Shown: positions 38,601-48,968 of the stretch, piece by piece | Layout of the letters: every line of letters begins with the position of its first letter | How positions within the stretch are numbered: the first letter of the stretch is position 1 | NCBI RefSeq assembly: GCF_004193775.1 | Contig: NC_041018.1 | Location: forward strand, 40,404,677-40,468,676 | Direction: 5' to 3' | Origin: Glycine soja | Taxonomy: Eukaryota > Streptophyta > Magnoliopsida > Fabales > Fabaceae | Length of the DNA: 64,000 bases | Program-made: the position numbers and the translations under genes | The notes under the pieces: model-generated | Databases searched by the model: none | The model's input: only the letters and a program-made list of their open reading frames with translations | Told to the model about the DNA's origin: nothing

Positions 38601-41316
38601 GAATTTCGGAGTGTTTATTTGAAAATCATAACTTCCATTTCATGTGATGTTGAACGAACTATTTTGATCAATGTTTAGGGAGTTTTGCTCTTTCATGAGT
38701 GTGCTGTTGTGGTATTAGTGTTACTAAAAAAACAGTCCAAGTTAATTTTGACCGCTACATTGTAATCTATTTCTATTACTTTATAATTTTTGAAAATATA
38801 CGCTTCTTTGATGTAAGGATTAGTTGTGTTTGGATTTTTAATTATGTACTAAATAAAATAGAGTAAAATGAAATAAAATAAAGATATAAATATTTAGGTG
38901 GTATTATAAAATATGAAACTTAAAAAAGATAATTAGTCATTTTTATTTGTGAAAGCGTTGATAAAATCTGTTCCTGAAAAACTAAAAAACAAAATTTAGT
39001 ATTGAAAGTGTAAATGTTAATTTTTGGACTGGGAGACCCGACTTCACAATGTGAATAACAATGTGAATAATAATGGGGGATAATTATATTAATAATTTGG
39101 GGAGAGATAGTTGTATTGATAAAAAAAAATTAGAAGGAATAATTAGACAAAAAAGGAAACCGCATATGGGTAGTCCACAAAGTGCAATTCAAACAAAACA
39201 ATCATCCTCTAGTTAGGTAGTGACAGAGATGGTGATTGGATCTAAATTCCACGGGTATGTACAAAATGGACCAATAAGGTTTAGGTCTGGTAGGAGTGAT
39301 TATCTTGAAATTTTTGGGAAACGAGTGTGAGTATTGATATTTCATTAGAATTTAATTAAAATATATTCATTGTTGTTTATAATTTAAAATTACAATTTGC
39401 AAATCTCAATTTAATATGACTTTATTATCTACTCTTGTTAAAATTATAAATTCTAAAGCCTTATTTCTGTTGTTTAATATCTTTATTTTCATGGCCATAG
39501 TCCTCTACTAATAAAGTCACAAAATCTGCTAAGGATCAAGTTATTTGGAGTGGAGACGAAGACCATTAAGGTCAACAAGTCTATGTGCAATTGTGTATCA
39601 CATAATTTTCTTTTTTGACTCTAGATGTCTGCCAGACTAAGTATTTAGGTATATTTCAATATCTACAGTATAAGGCTCTTCTGGGTTGGGTGAGCCAAGG
39701 GCATAGTTGTCATTGCAGAAGTCAACGGTTCCTTAATAGACTTCATGATGTTACCCCCCAACAATTAATTATTTTTATGCCTTCCAAAAGTGGTAGTGGT
39801 TTTATTATTGTTTTATATACTCTATATACTACATAAGTACATATCATTAATTTTGATTATGCACGCCTCACTAGTCACTACTAGTACTACCATAGTCATT
39901 CCAGCTCTATAAGCTTAAGATTAAAGGATGATGTCCTTTGTTGATTGTAGTCATGCATCCCTAAATTTCCAACCCCGTACCCACTCTCGTCTTTCACCAA
40001 AATGTCCCCCACTCCTGGACAAGAAAAAATGGGTAAATTTGGAGTAGTAATAATAAGTTGCATAGAGATTAAACAAATATATTAATTATATAAGACAAAT
40101 TTGGGTTGGGGTAACCCATTTTTTCTGTTTATTTACATGATTTTTTGTGTAATATATTTTTTATTGATTCATGTAAATTTACTTTTGTGGAAATATCTTA
40201 ACTTTTAAAAAAATTATGTATGGTTAGACTTAGGGTAGATTTCTTAATTAGTTAATATCTTTTGTCTTTTATTTTTTTCACCTTTTGTACCGTCACTTTC
40301 AATTCGTGTTGATTAAATTCTGTTTGCTGGATTCGTGCTATTTCATACTTTTTATTATGGATATTGCATGTGATGATTTAAGCATTTTATTTTAATAGTA
40401 ACTCTATGTGTATAAGAGATGTAAGTTGTTAAATTGGAGTTCGATGTTATATTTAGTTAATTTATTTATTTTTAAGATTTCTATAAATATTTTTTTAATG
40501 CCCAATTGTTTGTATTAATTGTTAGGTTTTAGTAAAATTAGTGTAAATTTTAACATACTAAAGTTGTTGTTGTTTTTTTTTAAAAAATCATGCTGAATTT
40601 CTTTTGGCTGCATTATTTTAATTTTTTATATTTTGTTGGCTGAAATAATATGCAAATTAATGTATTGGGCAAAAAGTAACAAATGGCTAGACATGTTATC
40701 AGATGACACATGATTATTTCAATTTAATTTATAATCCTGACTTTGAGCCTCTCAATAGTGTCCTATTTATTTCAAGCAAAATTGTCTTTCAAAGAATATT
40801 TATGGTCTTTAATAAGAAAAAAAAGTATTATGTAGAAAGTTGAAATAATCATAAGTTTAAAATCAACTAACTATGGTTATAAATAAAGCTGAAAATAGAT
40901 TAGACTGGACCAAGTTTTGATAGAGTTAACTTTTGCTTTAACTTCATTAAAAAAGTAAAGCCTAAATGGGATTTATCTATCGTAAATCTCTTTTTCTTAT
41001 GTTTTAACCTACACAAAAGTTTGGTTTGGTTTAACCTAAAAATATAATTAAAAGTAAATGTTTCAGTAAAAATTATAAAAATGCCGATAAGCCTATTGTC
41101 CTATTAGGCTATTAGTAATTGCCGAATTTTTAAACTATTATTATTTTAAAGTAATTCAAGATAATTTGTTATTAAATAATAATTTATAATTAAATAATAG
41201 TGTAGGTAATTTATGATTAAATAATAATTTATGATTAAATAATAGTGTAAGTATATAAACATTAAACTTATATATATATAAAGAAGGATTAAGTTATTTT
41301 AAAAATAATTTCAAAG

Positions 41317-41607
41317 TACTTAGAGCATCTCTAATGGGGTGCTTTCATGATTTCTCAGGTTAAGGAACGATTTTAAGTATAATGATGTGACAAAGTGGAT
41401 TCCTTCGTTGCTAAAAATAGTTTCTTATATAAGAGACTCTAATGTTTGAATTTCTTGCAGTTTTTTACTATTTCTTGCATTGGAGTCAAATTCTATGAAT
41501 TTCTTATGAATGATATGACATTGGAAAGACCACAATTTGATACCAGAATCACAAAAAGATGATTAAGAAACCCAAATGAGTTTCTTGCATTGGAGATGTT
41601 CTTACTT
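41317..41607. mobile_element. MITE with terminal inverted repeats and TACTT target duplication
   Basis: The left terminus AGAGCATCTCTAATG (41322-41336) is complementary to the right terminus CATTGGAGATGTTCT (41588-41602) with few mismatches. Both sides are flanked by TACTT (41317-41321 and 41603-41607), consistent with a 5-bp target-site duplication. The interior of about 250 bp is non-coding. The AGAGCATCTC(T/C)AATG end is a common terminus of plant MITEs. Superfamily is not assigned. Confidence 0.7.
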
Positions 41608-42342
41608 CTTCTCCCGACCATTATTAATTTATTTCTAAAAATTTAATAATTAAGATTAATTATTCATGTATTATATTTTAAGAAAATAAATAATGATAAT
41701 GAAAAAAAAATCTTTTAAAGTTAATCTTTTAAATAATTTGATGTCTTTTCTTTCTCTGTATATAAATTATTGCTTACTATACGAGTCAAAACAAATTCTT
41801 CTTCCCACTAAAATACACCCATTTTTAGGGGTATACCTTTATTATTTTTCCCTAAAAAATTCAAAAGAATCCCTTATTAATCTCTCACAAATTAGCGGAT
41901 CAAAATCTTCTACAGTTGTGAAAGGAATTGCATCAATCTGATCCTTTGAGTAAATTTGAAGGGTGGGATTCACAACTGAACATCGTGCACATGCAGTTCA
42001 TTTTCATTTTGAAATTACAGGGAATACTATTCCGAAATTAACATGGCACGTGCCAATTATTGATTGTCAAGGTAACAGAAACTGACAAGCATCCCCAAAA
42101 CGAACAACTTCCTCTTCAGGATTTCACCAATTCGGAAGATGACAGGAAAGAGCATTAGGATTATAGTCAATCCTCGAACGCAGTACAGACAAAAAGACAC
42201 TGACACTAATATTAACAGGTATTGGTTGAAATAATGTTATGTTAGAATATGGGATAACACTCATCCCTTAACTAGTTTTTGGATTAAATTACACTTCTCA
42301 TATTATACATTAGATAGTATCAAATCAATTCTGATCTTGGGA

Positions 42343-42390
42343 TCACGCCGCTTCTGATTAGTCCTCACGCCGCTTCTGATTAGTCCTCAC
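42343..42390. repeat. 22-bp tandem repeat about 150 bp upstream of ADR1 copy A
   Basis: The 22-bp unit starting TCACGCCGCTTCTGATTAGT occurs perfectly twice (42343-42364 and 42365-42386), followed by the first four bases of a third unit. It is notably GC-richer than its surroundings and lies in the presumed promoter or leader of the first helper NLR gene. Confidence 0.85.
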
Positions 42391-42536
42391 AATTTGTGTT
42401 GACATACACCCACCAAAATAAAACTACAATTTTTGTATAGTAGCTCAGAGATAATAAAAGTTGGTTTAAGAAAGAAGAGCGAAACAGGCAGAAACAGAGT
42501 GAGAGCAGAGAGAGTGGGGTTACCTATTATAACAGA

Positions 42537-45500
42537 ATGGCCCTGAACGATTTTTTCGCTGGGGAGATCGCGACGGAGCTTCTGAAAATGCTGATAAACA
42601 TCTCCCGGAAGTCCCTACTCTGCCGCGGCAGCGCCGACCAGCTCATCAGCTACATCCAGGACCTCCTCCCCACCATCGAGGAAATCAAGTACTCCGGCGT
42701 CGAGCTTCCTGCGCAGCGCCAGTCGCAACTCGACCGTCTCTCGGAGATTCTCCGCTCCGGCGTCGAGCTCTCCCACAAGGTCCTCGCCTCCAGCCGCTGG
42801 AACGTCTACCGCAACCTCCACCTCGCAAAAAAAATGGACAAGCTCGAGAAGAACGTGTCCAAGTTCTTGGTGGGTCCCATGCAGGCGCATATCATGGCGG
42901 ACATACATCACACGCGGTTCCAGATGGAGGAGCGGTTCGACCGGGTTGATAATTCGGTTCGCCGGTTGGAGAAGTACTTCGGGAATATGAAGATTGGTGT
43001 TGGCGGCGGAGGGTGGGTGGAGGAGGCTGTGAGGAGCGTGGACGAGGATGTTGTTGATAGTAGCTCTGCTGTCGGGTTGGGTTTCGGGAAGAATAAGGTT
43101 AGGGAGATGGTTATCGGAAGGGAGGATCTTTGGGTTGTCGGGATTTCCGGGATTGGTGGCTCCGGGAAAACCACTCTTGCTCGAGAGCTCTGCAAAGATA
43201 ATCAAGTTAGATGTAAGTTCATCTCATCATGCTCCTTAATTTATTATGCAAAAAGTTTCTAATCAGAATTAGAGTCTCATCTCGTAATTTGTTCAAGAAA
43301 AGTTTATATAAAAAAAGGTAACATGTTACTGAGCAATCATTATATGGTACGAGTTGTAAGTTGGATGTAAGTTCATGTGATCAAGTTCCTTAATTTATGC
43401 AAAAAGTCTCTTATCAGAATTGGAGTTTCATCTTGTAATTTGTATAATAAAAGTTTGCATAAAGGGAGATTATAGTACGAGTTGTTTCGAGTCTTGACCA
43501 TATGCGTTACGTACTTTGAAGGGAGATTATGGTGATCATATCCCAATCAAACAAGGTTGACTTTTGTAAAAAATATTTGTGATCGCCAAAAAATATACTA
43601 TCGAGATGAAATTTCAATTCTGACTAAGAAAATACTTGAGAAACTGCGTACTTGTCTTGTCTAGATGATTGATTGTTTTACAGTAACAAACTGGATATTA
43701 CATGAATAGATGGTATCCTCTTGTTTAACTTATTTGCTTATTTTGGTAGGTTATTTTAAGGACAGGATTTTGTTCCTGACTGTGTCGCAGTCACCAAATG
43801 TGGAGAAGCTAAGGACGAAGATTTGGGGGTATATTATGGGCAATGAGAGGTTGGATGCGAATTATGTGGTTCCCCAATGGCAATGGATGCCACAGTTTGA
43901 GTGCAGAAGCGAAGCTCGAACTCTGATTGTTTTGGATGATGTGTGGACACTCTCCGTGGTGGATCAGCTTGTGTGTAGAATACCAGGTTGCAAGTTTCTT
44001 GTGGTGTCAAGGTCTAAATTCCAAACGGTGTTGAGTTATGAAGTGGAATTGCTGAGTGAAGAGGATGCCTTGTCTTTGTTCTGTCACCATGCTTTTGGAC
44101 AGAGATCAATTCCTTTAGCTGCTAATGAGAATTTAGTCAAACAGGTAATGTATAGTTTGGAATTGTAAACTTTGTCCTTACAAAGTGATTTACTTGAAGA
44201 CTAAAAAAGTATAGTGCTATGTATGGATTTTACTTACTTTGTGTTGTTGTTTCTTGTGTCTAATGGCAAATAGGTTGTGACTGAGTGTGGAAGGCTTCCC
44301 TTGGCTCTTAAGGTGATCGGAGCTTCTTTGCGAGATCAAACTGAGATGTTTTGGATGAGTGTTAAAAACAGGCTATCTCAAGGCCAAAGCATTGGGGAAT
44401 CCCATGAAATCAATCTGATTGAAAGAATGGCAATTAGTATCAATTACCTTCCAGAGAAGATCAAGGAGTGCTTCTTGGACCTGTGTTGTTTTCCTGAGGA
44501 TAAGAAAATCCCTCTGGATGTTCTCATCAATATGTGGGTGGAAATCCACGATATTCCTGAAACAGAAGCTTATGTCATTGTGGTTGAGCTCTCCAACAAA
44601 AATCTTCTCACCTTAATGAAAGAGGCTCGGTATGCAACTTGAAAATGCATCTTTGCTGATTATATTGGTTAATTTTCTTGTTTTACCAATTGCAGTAAGC
44701 AATAGCATTAGGTACTCACTCTGAAATCCTTTTTGATGTTTTAATCTACCAGTGCTGGAGGCCTGTATAGCAGTTGCTTTGAAATCTCAGTTACTCAACA
44801 TGATGTACTGAGAGACCTAGCCATTAATTTGAGCAACCGTGAGAGCATTCATGAACGCCAGCGATTAGTTATGCCCAAACGAGAAAATGGAATGCCTAAA
44901 GAGTGGTTGAGATACAAGCACAAGCCATTTGAGGCTCAGATTGTTTCAATTCACACAGGTATATGTTAATCCCTCTCTAAATAGTCATTGATATTAATCT
45001 TTCTTCTTTTTTCTTTTCTTTTCTTGCTTCTGTTATTCTTTTTTGTGATGAGTTTCACATTGCAGGTGAAATGAAGGAAGTGGACTGGTGTAATCTGGAA
45101 TTTCCAAAGGCTGAAGTGCTGATCTTAAATTTCACATCCACTGAATACTTCTTGCCTCCTTTCATCAATAGAATGCCAAATTTGAGGGCATTGATAATTA
45201 TTAACTACAGTGCAACATATGCTTGCCTTCTCAATGTTTCAGTTTTCAAGAACTTGTCCAACTTGAGGAGCCTGTGGCTTGAAAAAGTTTCCACCCCCGA
45301 GTTATCAAGCATTGTCTTGGAAAACTTAGGAAAATTATTTATTGTTCTGTGCAAGGTTAATAACAGTTTGGTGGAAAAAGAAGTAGACTTGGCTCAAGTC
45401 TTCCCTAATCTTTTAGAGCTCACTCTTGATCACTGTGATGATTTGATCCAACTGCCCTCAAGCATTTGTGGAATGAAGTCACTCCAAAACTTGAGTCTCA

Positions 45501-45895
45501 CCAACTGCCACAATTTGACTCAATTGCCTGTTGAATTAGGCAAACTAAGATCTCTAGAGATCCTACGATTATATGCTTGTCCTGATCTGAAAACACTTCC
45601 TAATAGCATTAGTCACATGATAAGGTTGAAGTATATGGACATTTCTCAATGTGTTAACTTGACTTGCTTCCCTGAAGAGATTGGTAGTCTAGTAAGCTTG
45701 GAGAAGATTGACATGAGGGAATGCTCCATGATTAGAAATGTGCCAAAGTCTGCATTGTCGTTGCAATCTCTGAGGCTTGTGATTTGTGACGAGGAGGTAT
45801 CTGGGATTTGGAAAGAGGTTGAGAAGGCCAAGCCTAATAATTTTCATATTCAAGTTTCAGAGCAGTACTTTGATTTGGACTGGCTCAAAGAGTGA
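42537..45895 (+). CDS. ADR1: ADR1-type RPW8-NB-ARC-LRR helper immune receptor, copy A
   Basis: Model: 42537-43212, 43750-44144, 44274-44629, 44753-44958, 45066-45895, giving 820 aa with consistent phases. The N-terminal RPW8-type coiled coil covers roughly residues 1-150. The NB-ARC has a P-loop GIGGSGKTT (205-213), kinase-2 LIVLDDVW (284-291), RNBS-B CKFLVVSRS (306-314), GRLPLAL (363-369), RNBS-D CFLDLCCFPED, and QHD (491-493) in place of MHD, as is usual for ADR1 proteins. About ten leucine-rich repeats follow to the conserved end FDLDWLKE. ADR1 proteins are helper NLRs that, together with EDS1-family lipase-like proteins, act downstream of sensor receptors at the plasma membrane to trigger calcium influx and salicylic-acid defence. 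It is the left member of a tandem pair. It lacks the first intron of copy B and carries a duplicated segment in its own first intron. Confidence 0.93.
43207..43463. repeat. Tandem duplication inside intron 1 of ADR1 copy A, including the splice donor
   Basis: The exon 1/intron 1 border TTAGATGTAAGTTCAT (43207-43222) recurs as TTGGATGTAAGTTCAT at 43361-43376. The downstream landmarks CTCCTTAATTTA, TGCAAAAAGT, ATCAGAATT and AAAAGTTT follow in the same order in both. Unit spacing is 154 bp. The second copy therefore carries a second GTAAGT donor. Confidence 0.75.
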
Positions 45896-48803
45896 CATAA
45901 TATATCATATATGTGTATATATATGTTTTTGTGATGTTTTTACTTTCCAATTCAATGTGAATACTTGTAGATAACTTCTATTTGAAGTGGAAATTACTTT
46001 TCTCCAAAATCAAATTCTTGTGTCAAGAGTATTGATTGATAAAATATGTGAATTATTATAAATCTTTTAATATTATTTTTTATTTTCACATAGAAAAAAG
46101 AAAAATCAAATTCCTGTGATGGTGAACAATCACGGCATGGGTTTCGCTAGTCTAAAGTAGCACAAGTCAAGTGCCTCAAGTTCCTAGAATTAGTTCAAGT
46201 CCAGTGATAAACTCCAATCTATCAAAATATATTTTTATGTTCTTTTTGTTTTTAAACATAAAAATACTTTTTTGAAAACTAAAACTGATCAAGTATAACA
46301 TTCCTACACCCAATTATATTTTAAATAAACTATACTTACACGTTTTGAGAATTGACAAAATTATTCTTAATATTTTTTGTTGTTGCAATATTTGCTCTTT
46401 CTCTATTAGTATAACTTTATAAAAAAATTAGGGAAGATCCCACCTATCGAAAAAAGTACATAGTTATATTATTGTATAAATTAATTGAAATTTATATCGG
46501 ATAAAAACAAAGGAAGGACATCTAGATTCTGGAGGGAAGTTTCGTGGAACTTCACAAAGTGCGATTATAATTTGCCTTTATATAAATAATAATATATGAT
46601 TTTATCACACATTTTTTCCTGCAGCAGATTTCTTTGGGTTTTCTACTTAGAAAAAGGTTCCTCCGTCATCTGATTATTACAAAAAAAATGAAAAATGATG
46701 ACGCAATAAACGATTTATATAATATATCCAGCATGATAGTTAACATCTTAATTGACTTCCGAGTGAGTGACTTTATTCAATTTAAATTCCACAATATAAA
46801 AGACTGAATACACAATTTACATATTTAAATATAATGAAATAATGTATTTAAATAAATTAAAGTTACTAATTAATTCATCAAGAAGCCTTCCTTCACAAAG
46901 TATCATGTCATTGTTAATTAAATAATTTTTAGTGTCACTAACTAGTAATGAGATGATAAACTAACAGAAAGACTTGATTTCTTAATTAAAATTTAAAAAA
47001 TAAGGGATTTACTTATAATAAAAAATATGAAAAGGTAAAATTACAACTAAATGAGTTATTAGTAGACTCTCTTATAAATAATTGTTCATGTCACTCCTCT
47101 TATTATTAACATACATCTACTTTCGTTTTAACTCATTTCTATGTTATTTTTCTCCATAAATTTTTCTCTTCACCTTCCATCATATTATTTATCGCATGCA
47201 TCACATTTTATTTATTTCATTTTCATTTCTTTCTTATTTCCATTTATACACAACATTTATAATAAGAACACCGAAACTGCAGCTAAGCATAATTCTCATG
47301 ATGAAAAGATCATCTGCACGGAAAAAAAAAAGTGTGTGTGTATATATATATATAACACAAATTATTTATTAAAAAGTTAATAATAAAAAATTCATGGTAA
47401 TCTTTATATATAAATTATAAATAAATAAGGTTATATTAGTCTTTTTTCGGAGTTAATGCATCTTGTGTTTATAGATTAATATAGCTAACATTTTGAAGTT
47501 TTAAGAATAAATATAATTGTTTATATTATTAGAAACTAATGTGTTTTGTCTTAATTTTGTGGAAAACAAATTTAAATATTGACTCGAGAATTAAATGGTA
47601 AGTCTTAACTGTGGTCGGACACCTATCAAATTGGCAAAACAATTTGGCACAACAATTTTTTTGGCTACTTCCTTATCTTATTTTGGTAACTATACACTTG
47701 GTTCCTTATCTTATTTTGGTAACTATACATTTGGTACAATAATTTAGTAAACGATGTTGTATCTTCTCTTTCATCCATGATTGCAAATACCAATACAATA
47801 CATGAAAAAGACACAAATTACATATTTGAGTCCCTGGTCTTCTCGTTGAAAAATGAGATAAAATATATATCTTTTGAATTCGAAGACTTTCTTTTCTTTA
47901 CTTTAGACTGAAGTAACATCCCTTTTCTTTAAAAAATTGTGTATGATGAAATAAAGGTGCTGATCACACCGGAACATGGATAATCTGTTGCCTCTCCGGC
48001 TATACTTTTTCTGTAGCAAAAATCTTATTTATCAATGTCATTCTCTCTCTCTCTCTCTGTTATATTATTTAACATTTTGAAAGAAGAAAAAAAAGGAAGA
48101 AATAGAATCATGATAAATGATAAATAAGAATCTAAAACTGATAGTTTACACGAAATTTTAGGTTCAAACTTTATTGTTGTAGTTATAAAAAAAAAATGTT
48201 TTAGAGGTGTCAATTTATCGTGTTAATTGAATCCTTATTCTCATATCCAACTATCTCGATTAAATTGTACAACAAAAATTTGTTACATATTCACGTTCAC
48301 AACACCAGACAATCATGATAAACATATTTAAAAAGAATTTAGATCTCAATCATATAACATATTTTAGACAAGTCATTAATTTAGGTACATGTTTGGAATA
48401 AAGTTAAAAATATTTAACGCTCGTTTCAATGAAAATCAAATCCAACAAATAAAAATAAAATAAATTATTCTTTAAAAAAATCATTTTCATCTGAAAAATA
48501 TCTTTTCACCTAGAAATCAAAGATAAACCTACTATTAACAAATAGCGGTCCATTTTAGATATATCACTAGTCCAATCCAAATTTGTCATCCACATTCATT
48601 TTGGACCAATAAAAATGAAAAATAATTATCATTCTCTTGTTGGTTTTCGTTTTGGTCATTGATAATAATATCCAGAGGATTAAAAATATTTCAAGTTGTT
48701 AAACATAATTTCTGTTTTATTTTCAACTACACTCCATCCCATTAGTGAATCTTTGTTTCCAAATCCAACGATCTCAAATGAATCTTTCCCCCAACCAAAG
48801 TTC
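45896..48803. other. Spacer between the two ADR1 copies
   Basis: The first 300 bp resemble the sequence after copy B (shared TTCCTAGAATTA and GTGATGGTGAA segments), so the duplication included 3' flanking DNA. The rest is AT-rich, with a (TA) run near 47341-47352, a 33-bp tandem repeat (47669-47734) and a short (TC) run near 48043-48058. No gene was seen. Confidence 0.6.
47669..47734. repeat. 33-bp tandem duplication
   Basis: A 33-bp unit beginning TTCCTTATCTTATTTTGGTA is repeated at 47669-47701 and 47702-47734 with a single visible difference (CACTTGG versus CATTTGG). Confidence 0.85.
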
Positions 48804-48822
48804 GTCACGTCACGTCACGTGA
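48804..48822 (+). promoter_or_regulatory. Triple TGACG motif array with a G-box upstream of ADR1 copy B
   Basis: GTCACGTCACGTCACGTGA contains CGTCA three times at exact 5-bp spacing (TGACG on the minus strand) and ends in a perfect G-box CACGTG at 48816-48821. It lies about 90 bp upstream of the TATA box. TGACG is the core bound by TGA-class bZIP factors, and CACGTG is bound by bZIP and bHLH factors. This suggests defence- or ABA-responsive control; binding itself is inferred. Confidence 0.6.
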
Positions 48823-48908
48823 GCAACTAGCCATGATTAGCATTAGCACAGGAAGGGCATAAGGGTCAATTCACAAAGCCACCAGCGAGAGTCGACGGTG
48901 CTGACTCT

Positions 48909-48917
48909 TATAATATA
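48909..48917 (+). promoter_or_regulatory. TATA box of ADR1 copy B
   Basis: TATAATATA lies 52 bp upstream of the ATG at 48969, predicting a leader of only about 20-30 bp. Confidence 0.55.
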
Positions 48918-48968
48918 CGAAGAAACAAAAAAGAAAGAAGAGAAAATAGCAGTAGTTGGCGCAAAACC

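Larger units (their letters stand above)
34791..42530. other. Long intergenic region before the first ADR1 gene
   Basis: No supported gene. It holds a 36-bp tandem duplication (35579-35650), a probable MITE with a 5-bp target duplication (41317-41607) and a 22-bp tandem repeat close to the next gene (42343-42390). There are also decayed AT-rich repeats (for example about 38090-38460 and 41150-41290). The phrase GAAGACCAT(T)AAGGTCAA occurs at 36763 and 39557. Short open frames lack family features. Confidence 0.55.

Noticed and set aside
42615..43205. Long minus-strand open frame of 196 codons opposite ADR1 copy A exon 1
   Set aside because: It is the antisense shadow of the GC-rich RPW8/P-loop coding exon, which has clear family motifs on the plus strand. 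The same applies to the frames at 49029-49331 and 49471-49982.
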